A stretch of DNA of 17,454 nucleotides, taken from the NCBI GenBank assembly GCA_013365365.1, contig JABVXU010000861.1:1-17454 (forward strand), in the 5' to 3' direction. Made by a program: the position numbers and the translations under genes. Position 1 is the first letter of the stretch. Every line of letters starts with the position of its first letter. Of the stretch, positions 1 through 8,109 are shown in pieces. The DNA is from Cruorifilaria tuberocauda (lineage: Eukaryota; Nematoda; Chromadorea; Rhabditida; Onchocercidae). The notes under the pieces were generated by a model that worked only from the letters and a program-made list of their open reading frames with translations, was not told the DNA's origin and did no database searches.

Positions 1-356
1 TTCAAAATTTTTTCAAATTTTTTTTACGAGCATTTTTAAAAATTTCAGTCAATTGAAAAAATTTATTATAACCTCAATTTGTATATAATCAGTACTAGTA
101 TATATTTCGTAAACATCAAAAAATTGATGAATTTTTTTTTCTTTTTAATAAAAATAAAAAAAATGATCTCTTACGAACGCTCAAAAGCTCTCTGCCTGTC
201 GCCTAAATTATAGAAATTACTTTTGAAATGCGTAGAAAACGTCACTCACAATAAACGATGCAATTATTCGATATCGTAAGTCGAAGTTATTACCCTTACA
301 TGAAGATGATTCGAAATTATTTGAGAGTAGATCCATGATATTTCTATTTGTTTAAG

Positions 357-362
357 TTTAAT
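357..362 (-). terminator. Possible variant poly(A) signal ATTAAA after the alternative last exon
   Basis: A minus-strand ATTAAA lies about 52 nt after the stop at 414. A canonical AATAAA also lies further on at 67-62. Either could end a transcript using the 505-414 exon. The signal is weak by itself because of base composition. Confidence 0.3.
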
Positions 363-413
363 GATTGACGTCCAATTTTTCTTCTGGAATATCACAGCAG
401 GATTTCTCACACG

Positions 414-505
414 TTATAACATCGTACAGAGATTACGGATACGTTGTCTTGCACGACGTAACGGTGCTGAACGGCTTGGACGAGAATGTTCACCAGGTGT
501 TAAAT
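414..505 (-). CDS. Candidate alternative terminal exon encoding a polybasic CaaX-like tail
   Basis: The minus strand has a perfect nematode acceptor (AATTTTCAG, AG at 507-506) followed by a frame opening with two bases and encoding 29 residues to TAA at 416-414. It starts LTPGEHSRPSRSAPL and ends RRARQRIRNLCTML. The phase fits a donor of exon 4 (gives His at the junction, 1135 aa in total) or the GTTAAT donor of exon 5 (gives Asp, 1185 aa in total). The Arg-rich style and CGT codons match exon 4. About three quarters of the third codon positions are A/T in this reading, against mostly G/C in the opposite-strand reading. CTML at the extreme C-terminus after a polybasic stretch fits a CaaX prenylation box (Leu at X suggests geranylgeranylation); T-x-L is also a class I PDZ ligand shape. 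No transcript evidence; it could instead belong to a separate downstream gene. Confidence 0.5.
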
Positions 506-870
506 CTGAAAATTTTCTCATATTTAAATTCTTTCTCTTTTTCAAATTACTGAATTAATAATAATAAGTGAATATGGAATAATATTTAATACATAATTAA
601 TTGAATTTAAATCTTCACAATCTTCAGAATCACAAAAATTTAAATCTCCATTTAATTGAATGAGTATTTAATTACCTTTATCTAATTAAATCAATTACCT
701 TTATTTAATTAAATGAACGAATTTGTTTGAAAAAATTTTAACAATATCTTTAGTCATATTTAGTACATCACAAATAATCTAGTTTTTTTAAATATATTTG
801 CATTATATTATTGTATTTATTATATTTTCATATTTTACTTAGATATCTTTATATTTTATAATATATTTAT

Positions 871-931
871 ATTCCATTAAACAAGTTTCTATTCCATTAA
901 ACATTTTAAATTTATATTCCATTAAACAAGT
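871..931. repeat. Three direct copies of ATTCCATTAAACA(AGT)
   Basis: Copies begin at 871, 891 and 916; the first and third extend to ATTCCATTAAACAAGT. This is a small local duplication inside the AT-rich flank or intron. Confidence 0.7.
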
Positions 932-1228
932 AACAAGTTCCCTTTCATACTACTGATAAATTAGTGAATGTTAAACAATATTTAATACATATGTAATTAT
1001 TCAATAGAAAATACCCTGAAGAATAATCCTATTATGAAAAAAAAAATGTGATAGAATGTGACAGAGAATTTTAAAAATTTAATAATATCGTTAGTGTGTG
1101 ACATATTGACAATATTTGGTATATTATAAGTAATCTAAAATTTCCTTTAATATATCTGTGTTAAGATAGTTGTATCAGTTAAAGTAATATCAAGAATTAC
1201 CAATGCGTAATACATTAACATTATATGC

Positions 1229-1328
1229 TTCATATTTTATATGCTAGAATAAATTTAAACAAATTAACTTCATATTTTATATGCTCAAAATAAATTAACT
1301 TTACTATTTATATGCTAAAATAAATTAC
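1229..1328. repeat. Three diverged ~30-40 bp tandem repeats
   Basis: Copies at about 1229-1254, 1269-1299 and 1300-1328 share the core CATATTTTATATGCT followed by AAATAAATTA. No coding capacity. Confidence 0.65.
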
Positions 1329-1790
1329 CAATGCAATAATGCTCAAATATTAATGCAAAAAGAAACGTGCAAAAGTTCAGAATTAAATGAAATAAAACAT
1401 TTGTACTAATTCTACGATAAATGATAACTCTAAATGTTTATGATATATATATATATGCTGTTTTAAAATTTTTGAAATGATAAAAAATTAGATAACTTGT
1501 TAAAACTTCACGATTTACACATATGAATATATGAATGCCTTTGTTAATTTCAAAAAAAAAATGATGGAAACAGCAATATTTATATATAAAAAAAACAATT
1601 CTAAATGTTTATGAATATAAATTTGTTTGAAGAATTTTTAAGAGACAAAAAATTTGCATAAAAAATGAGAAAAAAAAAACCCATTATAATATCAAAATCA
1701 GAAGGGTTGATGCCAATAAATCCATATTTACTAATTTTAAAAAGGAATAATTATTATAGTAATTTTTTGATTCAGAATCTTTTTTGATAA

Positions 1791-1796
1791 TTTATT
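1791..1796 (-). terminator. Poly(A) signal AATAAA for exon 5 ending
   Basis: A minus-strand AATAAA (plus TTTATT) starts 74 nt after the exon 5 stop. Position and strand are right for a 3' UTR, but AATAAA occurs often by chance in DNA this AT-rich. Confidence 0.45.
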
Positions 1797-1869
1797 ACGA
1801 ACATTTTTCTCAGAATATCTCATTTATGATAGAAGATTAGAAAAAAAAAAAGACAGGAAAGAATCAGAA

Positions 1870-2024
1870 TTAACCCTGTGTTTCTATTTTTGGTGCTGGT
1901 AATATAGTTGCACATGAACATTCATCCGCTCCATCTTCAATCATTGGTAAATCATTTATTACTGAAATTATAGGTATTTCCTCAAGATTAGATTTTTGAT
2001 ACCGTAAAGTCTCTTGTTTAGTAC
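1870..2024 (-). CDS. Exon 5, terminal exon of the main model
   Basis: The acceptor is a perfect ATTTTCAG (AG at 2026-2025). The exon begins with GT, completing an Arg codon (C+GT) from exon 4, and encodes 50 further residues beginning TKQETLRYQKSNLEEIP, including the acidic, Cys-containing segment MIEDGADECSCATIL, ending KIETQG, TAA at 1872-1870. It sits about 250 nt downstream of exon 4. An AATAAA lies 74 nt past the stop. The stop overlaps a possible weak donor (CAGG then GTTAAT), so this exon could also be spliced onward to the exon at 505-414 in the correct phase. Confidence 0.75.
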
Positions 2025-5000
2025 CTGAAAATGAACGAACAATTTAAAGTAAAGCATAAAATTTTATTAAATACGAATTTTGAAATAAATAATGGATCAT
2101 TTATCAATTAAACAAACATTTATATGATTAAATATAAAATCAACTGATAAACGAATAATGATAACATATGGTGTTGAGAAAAAATTCAATGATAAATGAA
2201 TGAATCATTCCATTCTATTCATTCAAAGCATCAAACGTGAAAACGTCAAACGTTAGCATGAATTATTATGTCTTACGTCTTTCATAATGTCTGTCATATC
2301 CTGAACGACCATTACGATCAACAGCAGGGAATTGTTTTGAGTAACCTTCCACGGTCCATTTACTGCGTTCCTCAATCCAATACTCATAACGTGGTGGTGA
2401 TGAGGGATGCGGTAGATCATAGCGGACTGGATTACGTTGTACCTGTAACAGCAGTAATAATAGCTAAAAACGGATTATTGATTTACGGTGCTAGGTTTCC
2501 TATTAAACGAAATTTAATGAATATTTAAATATTTGAATTTAATTTTTTAATAGGTAATAATAAATTTTCATAAGAAATGATAGATTTCAAAAATTATATA
2601 TTATGCAAACTATTATAACTAACTCTTGTTTCAGTACTGGAATAATAGGTAGATGGTAAGGATGAGGTTTCATATCTAGCACGTTGCGTTCGTAAATCAC
2701 CCTCAATTGCAACTCCAGCATATGTCCGAGGTAGTGTACTGCTCTCGAAAATACCCCTATCATGACGAGCATAAGCCGAAACTTCAGGTGGTGGTGGTGG
2801 TGGTCGATATTGGCGTCGATAGGTTGTAAAATGGGAAGATGAAGTAGGATGTGGTCGACGACGTTCAATAGAAATGCGCTTTTTGTACGAAACAGATGTT
2901 GTCTCACTGACCGTTGTCCAATGTAAATGGGCTGTTGGAGAAACTGTTCGTGCTCTTACTTTACCGGGATATACTGCAAAATCACGAGTGCCTGGTCGTA
3001 CGCCAACTGATTCCAATGGGAAGGTTTCGAAGATACTACGTTCCTCCCAGCTGGCATCCGATGCCAAGTCGATACCAATATCAGCGGTAAGATCACGATA
3101 TGGCTTTGATTGACGCTCTGAACGTCGTTCAATCCAATAGTCAACTTCACGAGTTTTGCGATGATAATCAAAATCATAAGGCGTTGATTTCATTTCGGAA
3201 TGTCTACTCTCCGAAATATCGCCATGTTGCATAATATTGGGCATTCCCGGAATCTTTGGAATTTCTGGAATCTTTGGAATTTCTGGAATCATGGGAATTT
3301 CTGGAATCTTGGGAATTTCTGGAATCTTGGGAATCTCTGGAATTTTGGGAATTTCTGGAATTTTGGGAATTTCTGGAATCTTAGGTACAGGATGTGCAAT
3401 ACCAATCGGTAAAGGTCGCCAATCAGCGTTTGTGCCACTGACGGACATGTCCAAGTTAGTCGCTTTCTGCTCCGACTCTGAACGAAAAGTGATCGGTTCC
3501 AGTGGATGTATGCGGTGCTCACTACCATCATAAGCAATGCCACCTACATGAGAATCTGGAACAGGGTAGAATTCACCCATTTTGAACAACTCAGCCCTTA
3601 CCTCCTTTGTAATAATTGGCTTTTTTTCAATTTCCACTTCCTTAACTGGTATTTCGGTAGGTATTTCAACAATTTTTGTTACTGGTTCGTCAGCACGTGT
3701 ACCATCAGAGATGCTAATATGCTGTTGCACCGGTTCTCCCTCTAAATCAGACGTAGGGCTTCCAGAAGCCAGCCGTCCACCGTCCAGCTCACTCACACCC
3801 ATCGTCGGCATCTCCTCTTCAACTGGAGGAAATTCAACAGACCGACCACCATGATAAACAGTAATTAGTTTTTCAAACGGTTCACCTTCCATGTCCGATG
3901 TGAGATAAGTTGAATCCATTGGACCTTCATATGCTTCTACTGCCGGATAATTCGGATGTAAATCACTCTTTTTGAACAGCTTGGTAATTATCTTCGCAGT
4001 GACAGTTGGTTTTCCTTCTGCCACTACCTTCCCAAGAACTATGGGCCTTTCTTTTATTAATACTTCTTCGATCGGTTTCGGTGTCGGTTCGTCAGAACGT
4101 CCACTGTGATAAACGCTAACATGCTCTTGCAACGATTCGTCTTTTACATCTGATGCTAGACTCGTTGAAGCCAACGGTCCATCATACGGACCAGATGTTG
4201 GATAGTCTAGATGAGCAGGATCTTTTTTGAAAAAACCGGTGATTTTCTCTCCAAATGCTTCAGCAGCATCTGCGACGGCTTCACCCATATCCATGCTTGG
4301 TTTCTTCTCTTCAACAGCTGCAACCTCATCGGACCTACCACTATGATAAACAGTAACTAGGTTATCAATCGGTTCACCTTCCATATCCGGTTTGAGATGC
4401 GTTGAGTCGACCGGACCTTCATACGCTTCTGCCGTTCGATAATCCGGATATATGTCACCCTTTTTCAAAAATCCGGTGATTATCTTCGCAGCTGCAATGG
4501 GTTTTTTTTGTCGTACTTCTTCTGTTATATCGCCGATCTTTGTTTGCGTTTGTTGTTCTTTTTCTGTTTTCATTTCATCACTTATCTGTCCTTGATCTTT
4601 TCTTGCTTTCTGTAATATTATTTCTGACTCTTTTTGTTGTCGGGTCCATGAATAGTTATCTGCTTCTATGCGGAATGGATCGGAAAATCGAACTGTGTAC
4701 GTGGATTTCAATCTCCGTGGGGAGTCTTTTATTTCCGAATATAGACTTTCTGTTTCTTGTTGTGCTGTTTGTTCCGTTCTGGTGGTGTCCGTGTATACTG
4801 TATGTTCTCCTTCAATTGATGCTGTTTTGTATGCTCCTGAAAATTTCGCTATTACAGTCGAAATCTCTTTACTTATTCGTTCCTCTTCAGGATCAGGCTT
4901 TCCTGATGAAACTTCATTATTATATGCTGTCACATATTGTCGTATTGGTTCTTGATCTATTTCGCTAGCTCTACTAGTGGATGCAATGGTTCCTTCATAA

Positions 5001-6934
5001 GCATCATAATCGTGTTTGCCATTATATGCTTCTCCTGCTTCACTTAGTCCTTCAATTTCTGCATCTGATATTCTTTCTATACTTGGTGAATCTTTACTTT
5101 CACTGGATGGTAAATCAATATCGATCATCTTCACCACATAATCTGCTGTATCTGCTGGTCGAGTTGGTGAATCCCTTTTTCCTACCACTACATAAACATG
5201 TTCTTTTTCTTCCACTTCTGCAGATGGTCCTGCGACCAAATCTTCGAAATTGATAACTTCGTAATCTAGTGGAAAATCCAATGTTATATGTGTACTTCCA
5301 GGTACTGTTTTCTCTTCCGTTTCTACTTTCAACTCCTCCTCACTTCCGTCAATTTCAATAACGCTATAGGTTGTTGTCGTTGTAGTTGTCATTGTTGTTC
5401 TTACTTCTTTTGTTCGCGTCGTTTCCGGCGCAATATATAAACCCGTACAAAGTGGAACTCCATCAGCAGTTATACCGGCGATGATCGGTACGCTATGAGG
5501 TTCATTTGTTATTACTGTTGTTGCAAAGCTCGTTTCACTTCTACCTACAAATCATATCATTCATACTTTTCTAAATTAAAGTAAAACAAATACATTGACA
5601 GTGAATGATTTCTATTAACAATTGTTTTTGTTTTTTTTTTTTTACTTTATATAAAATCAATATGCTGATAAATGAACAAAACATATTGTAACTATTCTTC
5701 CTAAATTTGCTATTTAAAATTAAAAACTAAAATAATTAAAAACTTAAATAGTTATTATTTAAAAATATATTTTGCACTAAAAAGTTATATATTCATGCTG
5801 AAAGTTTGCACGTTTCAATATTTGTTTATAAAAAAATGTAACATTCTTATCACTATCTATGTTGCTAAAAGATAAAATATAAGGATTGTTACGTTTTTTC
5901 TAGAATAACTCGAAGGTAATCATTAATTTTAGATATATATTTTTCTTTGCTGCTATCGGAAGATATACAAATTCGCAATAATAACCTATCGGTGTTAAAA
6001 CATCCATAGATATATCAAGGTTAACTGGCATTGGGATCATTTGTACACGTTCGGTTGTAGTTACTGTCCGTGAACTAAACGTCTGCGTTACACCGGTTTC
6101 ATCGTCTCGCCGCGGTGAAAGCTCGGTACGCTGTACACGAGTTACGGACCATATAGGACTATGTGAACTCTCACCTTAAGTTCGATGGTTTAAAAAATGA
6201 AAGGAAATAATGGAAAAGTTATAGAAGATATCGAATATATATTGAAAATTGATTCATTAATGAATATTATTAAATAAATTTTTTAAATAAATTGTGTAAA
6301 CAACTTATTAAATAACAAATGAATGAATGAATTAAATAAATTTTTTAAATTACAAAGTAAACGATTTATTAAATAAATGAATTAAAATTACCGCGTTACT
6401 TTTCAGTGCTAGATATGAGATGATAATAGTTTCAGTTTTTCATAATTAAATATTAATTTTATATTTTAGATTCTTATAAAGAAAAAAAAGTAAAATGGAT
6501 TTATACGATAAACTGAAAATTGTGAATTCGGCGATGAACTGAAATATGTTAAAATATGAAAATATTAAAATACATTAAAATTGAGAATTTAAATGTTCAA
6601 ATTAATAACAAACAAATAATTCATTCTATTCAAGTAAATAAATATCTGGCATTGACGGATGATATGGATCTGGATTAAAATATTATTAAGATAATCATCA
6701 ATGATTGAAATATTCAAATATTTCTTCATTTCATTTTAATTATAGATATTATAATTTTGTTCTAGATTTCATTTTTCAAAATTATTGAATTGACAAATTT
6801 GTAATGATAAGAATTAACATGAAGTATCGAACAGATAGTGATAGATTATTTCTAACTATAATAAATGAAAGAAGAAAAAAGTAAGATCGTTTACCTGAGC
6901 TTTGCGGAACTTTTGACTTTTGATCCTTCGACAT
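1870..6934 (-). CDS. Large repetitive scaffold-like protein, five-exon gene model (1156 aa), family not recognised
   Basis: Spliced model join(6934-6895, 6174-5986, 5544-2624, 2442-2277, 2024-1870) on the minus strand, 3471 nt including TAA, 1156 residues. Junction phases are 1, 1, 0 and 1 and all match. Seen in the translation: Ser/Thr/basic N-terminus (1-130) ending in a Thr run; acidic S/T/E/P/K-rich body (about 130-770); charged, probably helical stretch about 363-427; diverged repeats with the core YHSGRSDE (residues 424-483, 509-562, 588-645, weaker copies at about 250-287, 658-696 and 717-750); eight hexapeptides of IPEIPK type (798-845); basic Tyr/Arg/Pro-rich C-terminus with a six-Pro run (991-996) and two YWIE-RS motifs (about 876-882, 1071-1077). 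No signal peptide, membrane segment or enzyme motif is visible. The composition suggests a largely disordered cytoskeletal or scaffold protein (inference). A link to the giant ankyrin UNC-44 tail is possible but unverified. The start is uncertain: exon 1 may be a trans-spliced first exon or an internal exon of a longer gene. Confidence 0.8.
2277..2442 (-). CDS. Exon 4 of the repeat-protein gene
   Basis: 166 nt, GC-richer than its flanks. The acceptor GTTACAG (AG at 2444-2443) opens in phase 0 directly after exon 3. It reads VQRNPVRYDLPHPSSPPRYE, then YWIEERSKW, and ends ...RNGRSGYDRHYERR. The motif YWIEERS repeats the YWIERRS motif near the end of exon 3, which strongly supports this being the same gene in this frame. 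The donor is GAC followed by GTAAGA (from 2276), phase 1. If that donor is not used the frame stops two codons later at TAA, giving an alternative short C-terminus. Confidence 0.8.
2624..5544 (-). CDS. Exon 3 (giant exon), repeat-bearing core of the protein
   Basis: 2921 nt encoding 973 residues (78-1050 of the model). The first in-frame Met at 5392 is not the real start: 50 codons upstream are open (RSETSFATTVITNEP..., ...APETTRTKEVRTT) back to an acceptor TTGTAG (AG at 5546-5545), and an in-frame TGA sits just beyond it at 5554-5552. The 3' end is a GTTAGT donor after the codons ACA AGA (phase 0). The unspliced frame would add only nine residues before TAA at about 2594. The exon contains the poly-Thr run, the acidic body, the YHSGRSDE repeats, the IPEIPK array, the first YWIE-RS motif and the six-Pro run. 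Two short related motifs, SSTLPRTY and SSLPSTYY, occur near its end. Codon third positions favour A/T, as expected in this genome. Confidence 0.88.
2786..2803 (-). other. Six-proline run in the basic C-terminal region
   Basis: Encodes YRPPPPPPEV (Pro 991-996). Such runs are typical ligands of profilin, EVH1 or SH3 domains (family knowledge). This fits a cytoskeletal scaffold but does not prove it. Confidence 0.5.
3239..3382 (-). repeat. Eight tandem 18-bp units coding for KIPEIP hexapeptides
   Basis: Eight in-frame 18-nt units with almost no drift: five KIPEIP, one MIPEIP, one KIPEIP and a terminal KIPGMP (residues 798-845). Units differ mainly at synonymous third positions (AAA/AAG, GAA/GAG, CCC/CCA), so the peptide is kept while the DNA has begun to diverge. 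Regular Pro every third residue with intervening Ile suggests an extended, polyproline-like rod or spacer. Confidence 0.9.
3686..4504 (-). repeat. Diverged 55-60 residue coding repeats with YHSGRSDE core
   Basis: Three clear copies are encoded at about 4504-4325, 4249-4088 and 4012-3839, with a degenerate fourth at about 3802-3686, a possible fifth (KPIITKEV...FKMGEFYP...AYDG) at 3622-3524 and a trace upstream near 5002-4915 (AYEGTIASTSRASEIDQEP). The shared pattern is K-I-I-T-x-F/L-F/L-K-K, a short linker with Y-P, then AYEGP-x-x-STxL-x-x-D-M-EGEP, five or so variable residues, V/I-T/S-VYHSGRSDE. Copies are separated by 20-40 residue acidic/Pro-rich linkers. The family name is unknown to me. 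Confidence 0.75.
5545..5985 (-). other. Intron 2 (441 nt)
   Basis: AT-rich sequence between the GTTATT donor of exon 2 and the TTGTAG acceptor of exon 3. No exon-like island inside. A T-rich run lies at about 5627-5643. Confidence 0.65.
5986..6174 (-). CDS. Exon 2 of the repeat-protein gene
   Basis: A 189-nt island of much higher GC than the flanking introns. Only one minus-strand frame is open; the other two hit stops within the first ten codons. It enters with two bases (GT) that complete the split Gly codon from exon 1, then reads ESSHSPIWSVTRVQRTEL and continues through SSRTVTTTERVQ to LTPI. The acceptor is weak (CTTAAG, AG at 6176-6175). The donor chosen is GATAG followed by GTTATT (G at 5985); it leaves one base (phase 1), which pairs with the GT opening exon 3 to give Gly. 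Without splicing the frame would run on through AT-rich codons to a stop near 5906. The Ser/Thr/Arg-rich, low-hydrophobicity composition matches a disordered linker. Confidence 0.7.
6175..6894 (-). other. Intron 1 (720 nt) with an internal 62-bp duplication
   Basis: AT-rich sequence between the GTAAAC donor of exon 1 and the CTTAAG acceptor of exon 2. A tandem duplication of period 62 bp lies at 6269-6385; both copies begin ATTAAATAAATTTTTTAAAT and share a GTAAAC..TTATTAAATAA part. No other gene seen. Confidence 0.65.
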
Positions 6935-6941
6935 GAATCCT
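6895..6941 (-). CDS. Exon 1 of the repeat-protein gene, probable start codon
   Basis: The exon is bounded upstream by a strong acceptor (ATTTTGCAG, AG at 6943-6942) and downstream by a donor (CTCAG then GTAAAC from 6894). ATG lies at 6934-6932, seven bases after the acceptor, and reads MSKDQKSKVPQSS plus one base of a Gly codon (phase 1), which exon 2 completes. An acceptor a few bases before an ATG with no nearby upstream exon is typical of a nematode SL trans-splice site. Alternatively the frame is open back to the acceptor (needing two bases from an upstream exon), so it could be an internal exon of a longer gene. The exon is short but has clearly higher GC than its surroundings. Confidence 0.7.
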
Positions 6942-6950
6942 CTGCAAAAT
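6942..6950 (-). promoter_or_regulatory. Splice acceptor, candidate SL trans-splice site
   Basis: On the minus strand this reads ATTTTGCAG, close to the nematode TTTTCAG acceptor, and sits 7 nt before the proposed ATG at 6934. No convincing cis donor was found within several kb upstream, so spliced-leader addition is a reasonable reading. A cis donor far upstream cannot be excluded. Confidence 0.5.
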
Positions 6951-7869
6951 ATCATGATTAATCAATATATTCATTATAGTAATTAATAAAAAAAAGATTT
7001 TGAATTACGAACGCTGCTTTTTTTTTAAATTACTCAAAATTTTAATACAAAATTTCAATAATCCATTGAATGCACATGATAACATTGCTAATGATAATAA
7101 TAGGGAAATGATATAATAATTTAACGAATATCATTTAGTAATAATATCAGAAGATAAAACAAGATTTAATGAATACTAGTAGGATAATTAATATCCGGAT
7201 ATGATTCGAAAAAGTTGCATACACTCATATTCATCTTTGTTTAAAATCATTTCATAAATTATTTATTATTTATGCCAATCTTTCAATTTTTTCTTCCTCA
7301 CAGCTTTTTGGACTTGTTGAGCTTAAAAAGTTTACTTAGATGTTGGCTTACTTACTTACTATACCTATTATATAAAGGTACTTATGTATTATATTTTTTC
7401 ATTGTATCGGAAGAAAGCAAAGATCATAAAATTAAAAATTCCTTTCAATTTTCGTTATTTTTTTAATTTCATCACATAGGTAGAAATAATGCTCATAAAA
7501 TTTGTTGCAGATTGCAAAAAAATTTTTTCCAACTTTATCAAAAGTTAATCATAAGTATCTTTCTAGTTTTCTTTCTAAAATGCTGCATTTATTGAAGGAT
7601 ATCATTGGGAGAATAGAATATATTACAATATGATATAATAATTATTGAAAATTAATTCAAAAAAAAAGTGATAAACAATTTTATCACTCTGATTTACCTA
7701 TCTTACGCATAATAAATTTATGCTAAGTTATGCAATGTGGAAAGTTAATAATGATATTAACATATATGTTCTTATCATTAATGATAAGAATGGATCGATC
7801 TATTTGAATTGGATAAGAAACCTTTTTCAAAGGTAAACGAATCATAAAAAGATTTCTCTTTCCATCATT

Positions 7870-7894
7870 CTCTCTCCCTCTCTTCTCTCTCTCT
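7870..7894. repeat. CT/GA microsatellite
   Basis: CT-rich run with two interruptions. It is the only GA-type tract in the window with CT on the plus strand; all the others have GA on plus. Confidence 0.8.
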
Positions 7895-7953
7895 GGATAG
7901 AAAGATTTTCTGTTTCTTAATTAATGTTAAAACAAGTATTGGGTAATAATTTT

Positions 7954-8058
7954 AAAAATTAAATATTGAAAAATTAAATAATAAAAGCAAAAATTAAATA
8001 TTTAAAAATTAAATAATAAAAATGAAAATTAAGTATTTAAAAATTAAATAATAAAAAT
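7954..8058. repeat. Three ~35-bp tandem repeats
   Basis: Units 7954-7988, 7989-8024 and 8025-8058 each read roughly AAAAATTAAATATT-AAAAATTAAATAATAAAA plus a short variable end (unit lengths 35, 36 and 34). Confidence 0.8.
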
Positions 8059-8109
8059 ATATAAATATACATGATTAAAATAAAAAATTAACACTTATAT
8101 ATAAAGCTC

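Larger units (their letters stand above)
506..1790. other. AT-rich 3' flank or last intron
   Basis: No open frame or exon-like island on either strand. This is 3' flank if the gene ends at exon 5, or an intron of about 1.4 kb if exon 5 (or 4) is spliced to 505-414. It contains small direct repeats (listed separately), including two copies of a block around AATTACCTTTAT..TAATTAAAT at about 671-713. Confidence 0.6.

Noticed and set aside
365..553. Plus-strand exon reading DFSHVITSYRDYGYVVLHDVT… with possible CACAG acceptor and CAG/GTGTTA donor
   Set aside because: Its third codon positions are mostly G/C, unlike the gene in this window, while the opposite strand reading is A/T-third, Arg-rich like exon 4 and has a perfect ATTTTCAG acceptor. 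Kept only as the alternative reading.
2268..2528. Plus-strand 86-codon frame
   Set aside because: Antisense shadow of exon 4, which has matching splice sites and a shared motif on the minus strand.
3200..3533. Plus-strand frames rich in Gly/Ile/Phe or Trp/Asn
   Set aside because: Antisense reading of the 18-bp hexapeptide repeat, kept open only by the in-frame periodicity.
4540..5253. Hydrophobic plus-strand frames that resemble membrane segments
   Set aside because: Antisense of acidic Glu/Lys/Thr codons, which produce Leu/Phe/Val on the opposite strand; no plus-strand splice or start support.
7272..7466. 64-codon plus frame
   Set aside because: Only AT-rich codons, no splice context, no neighbours; consistent with chance.
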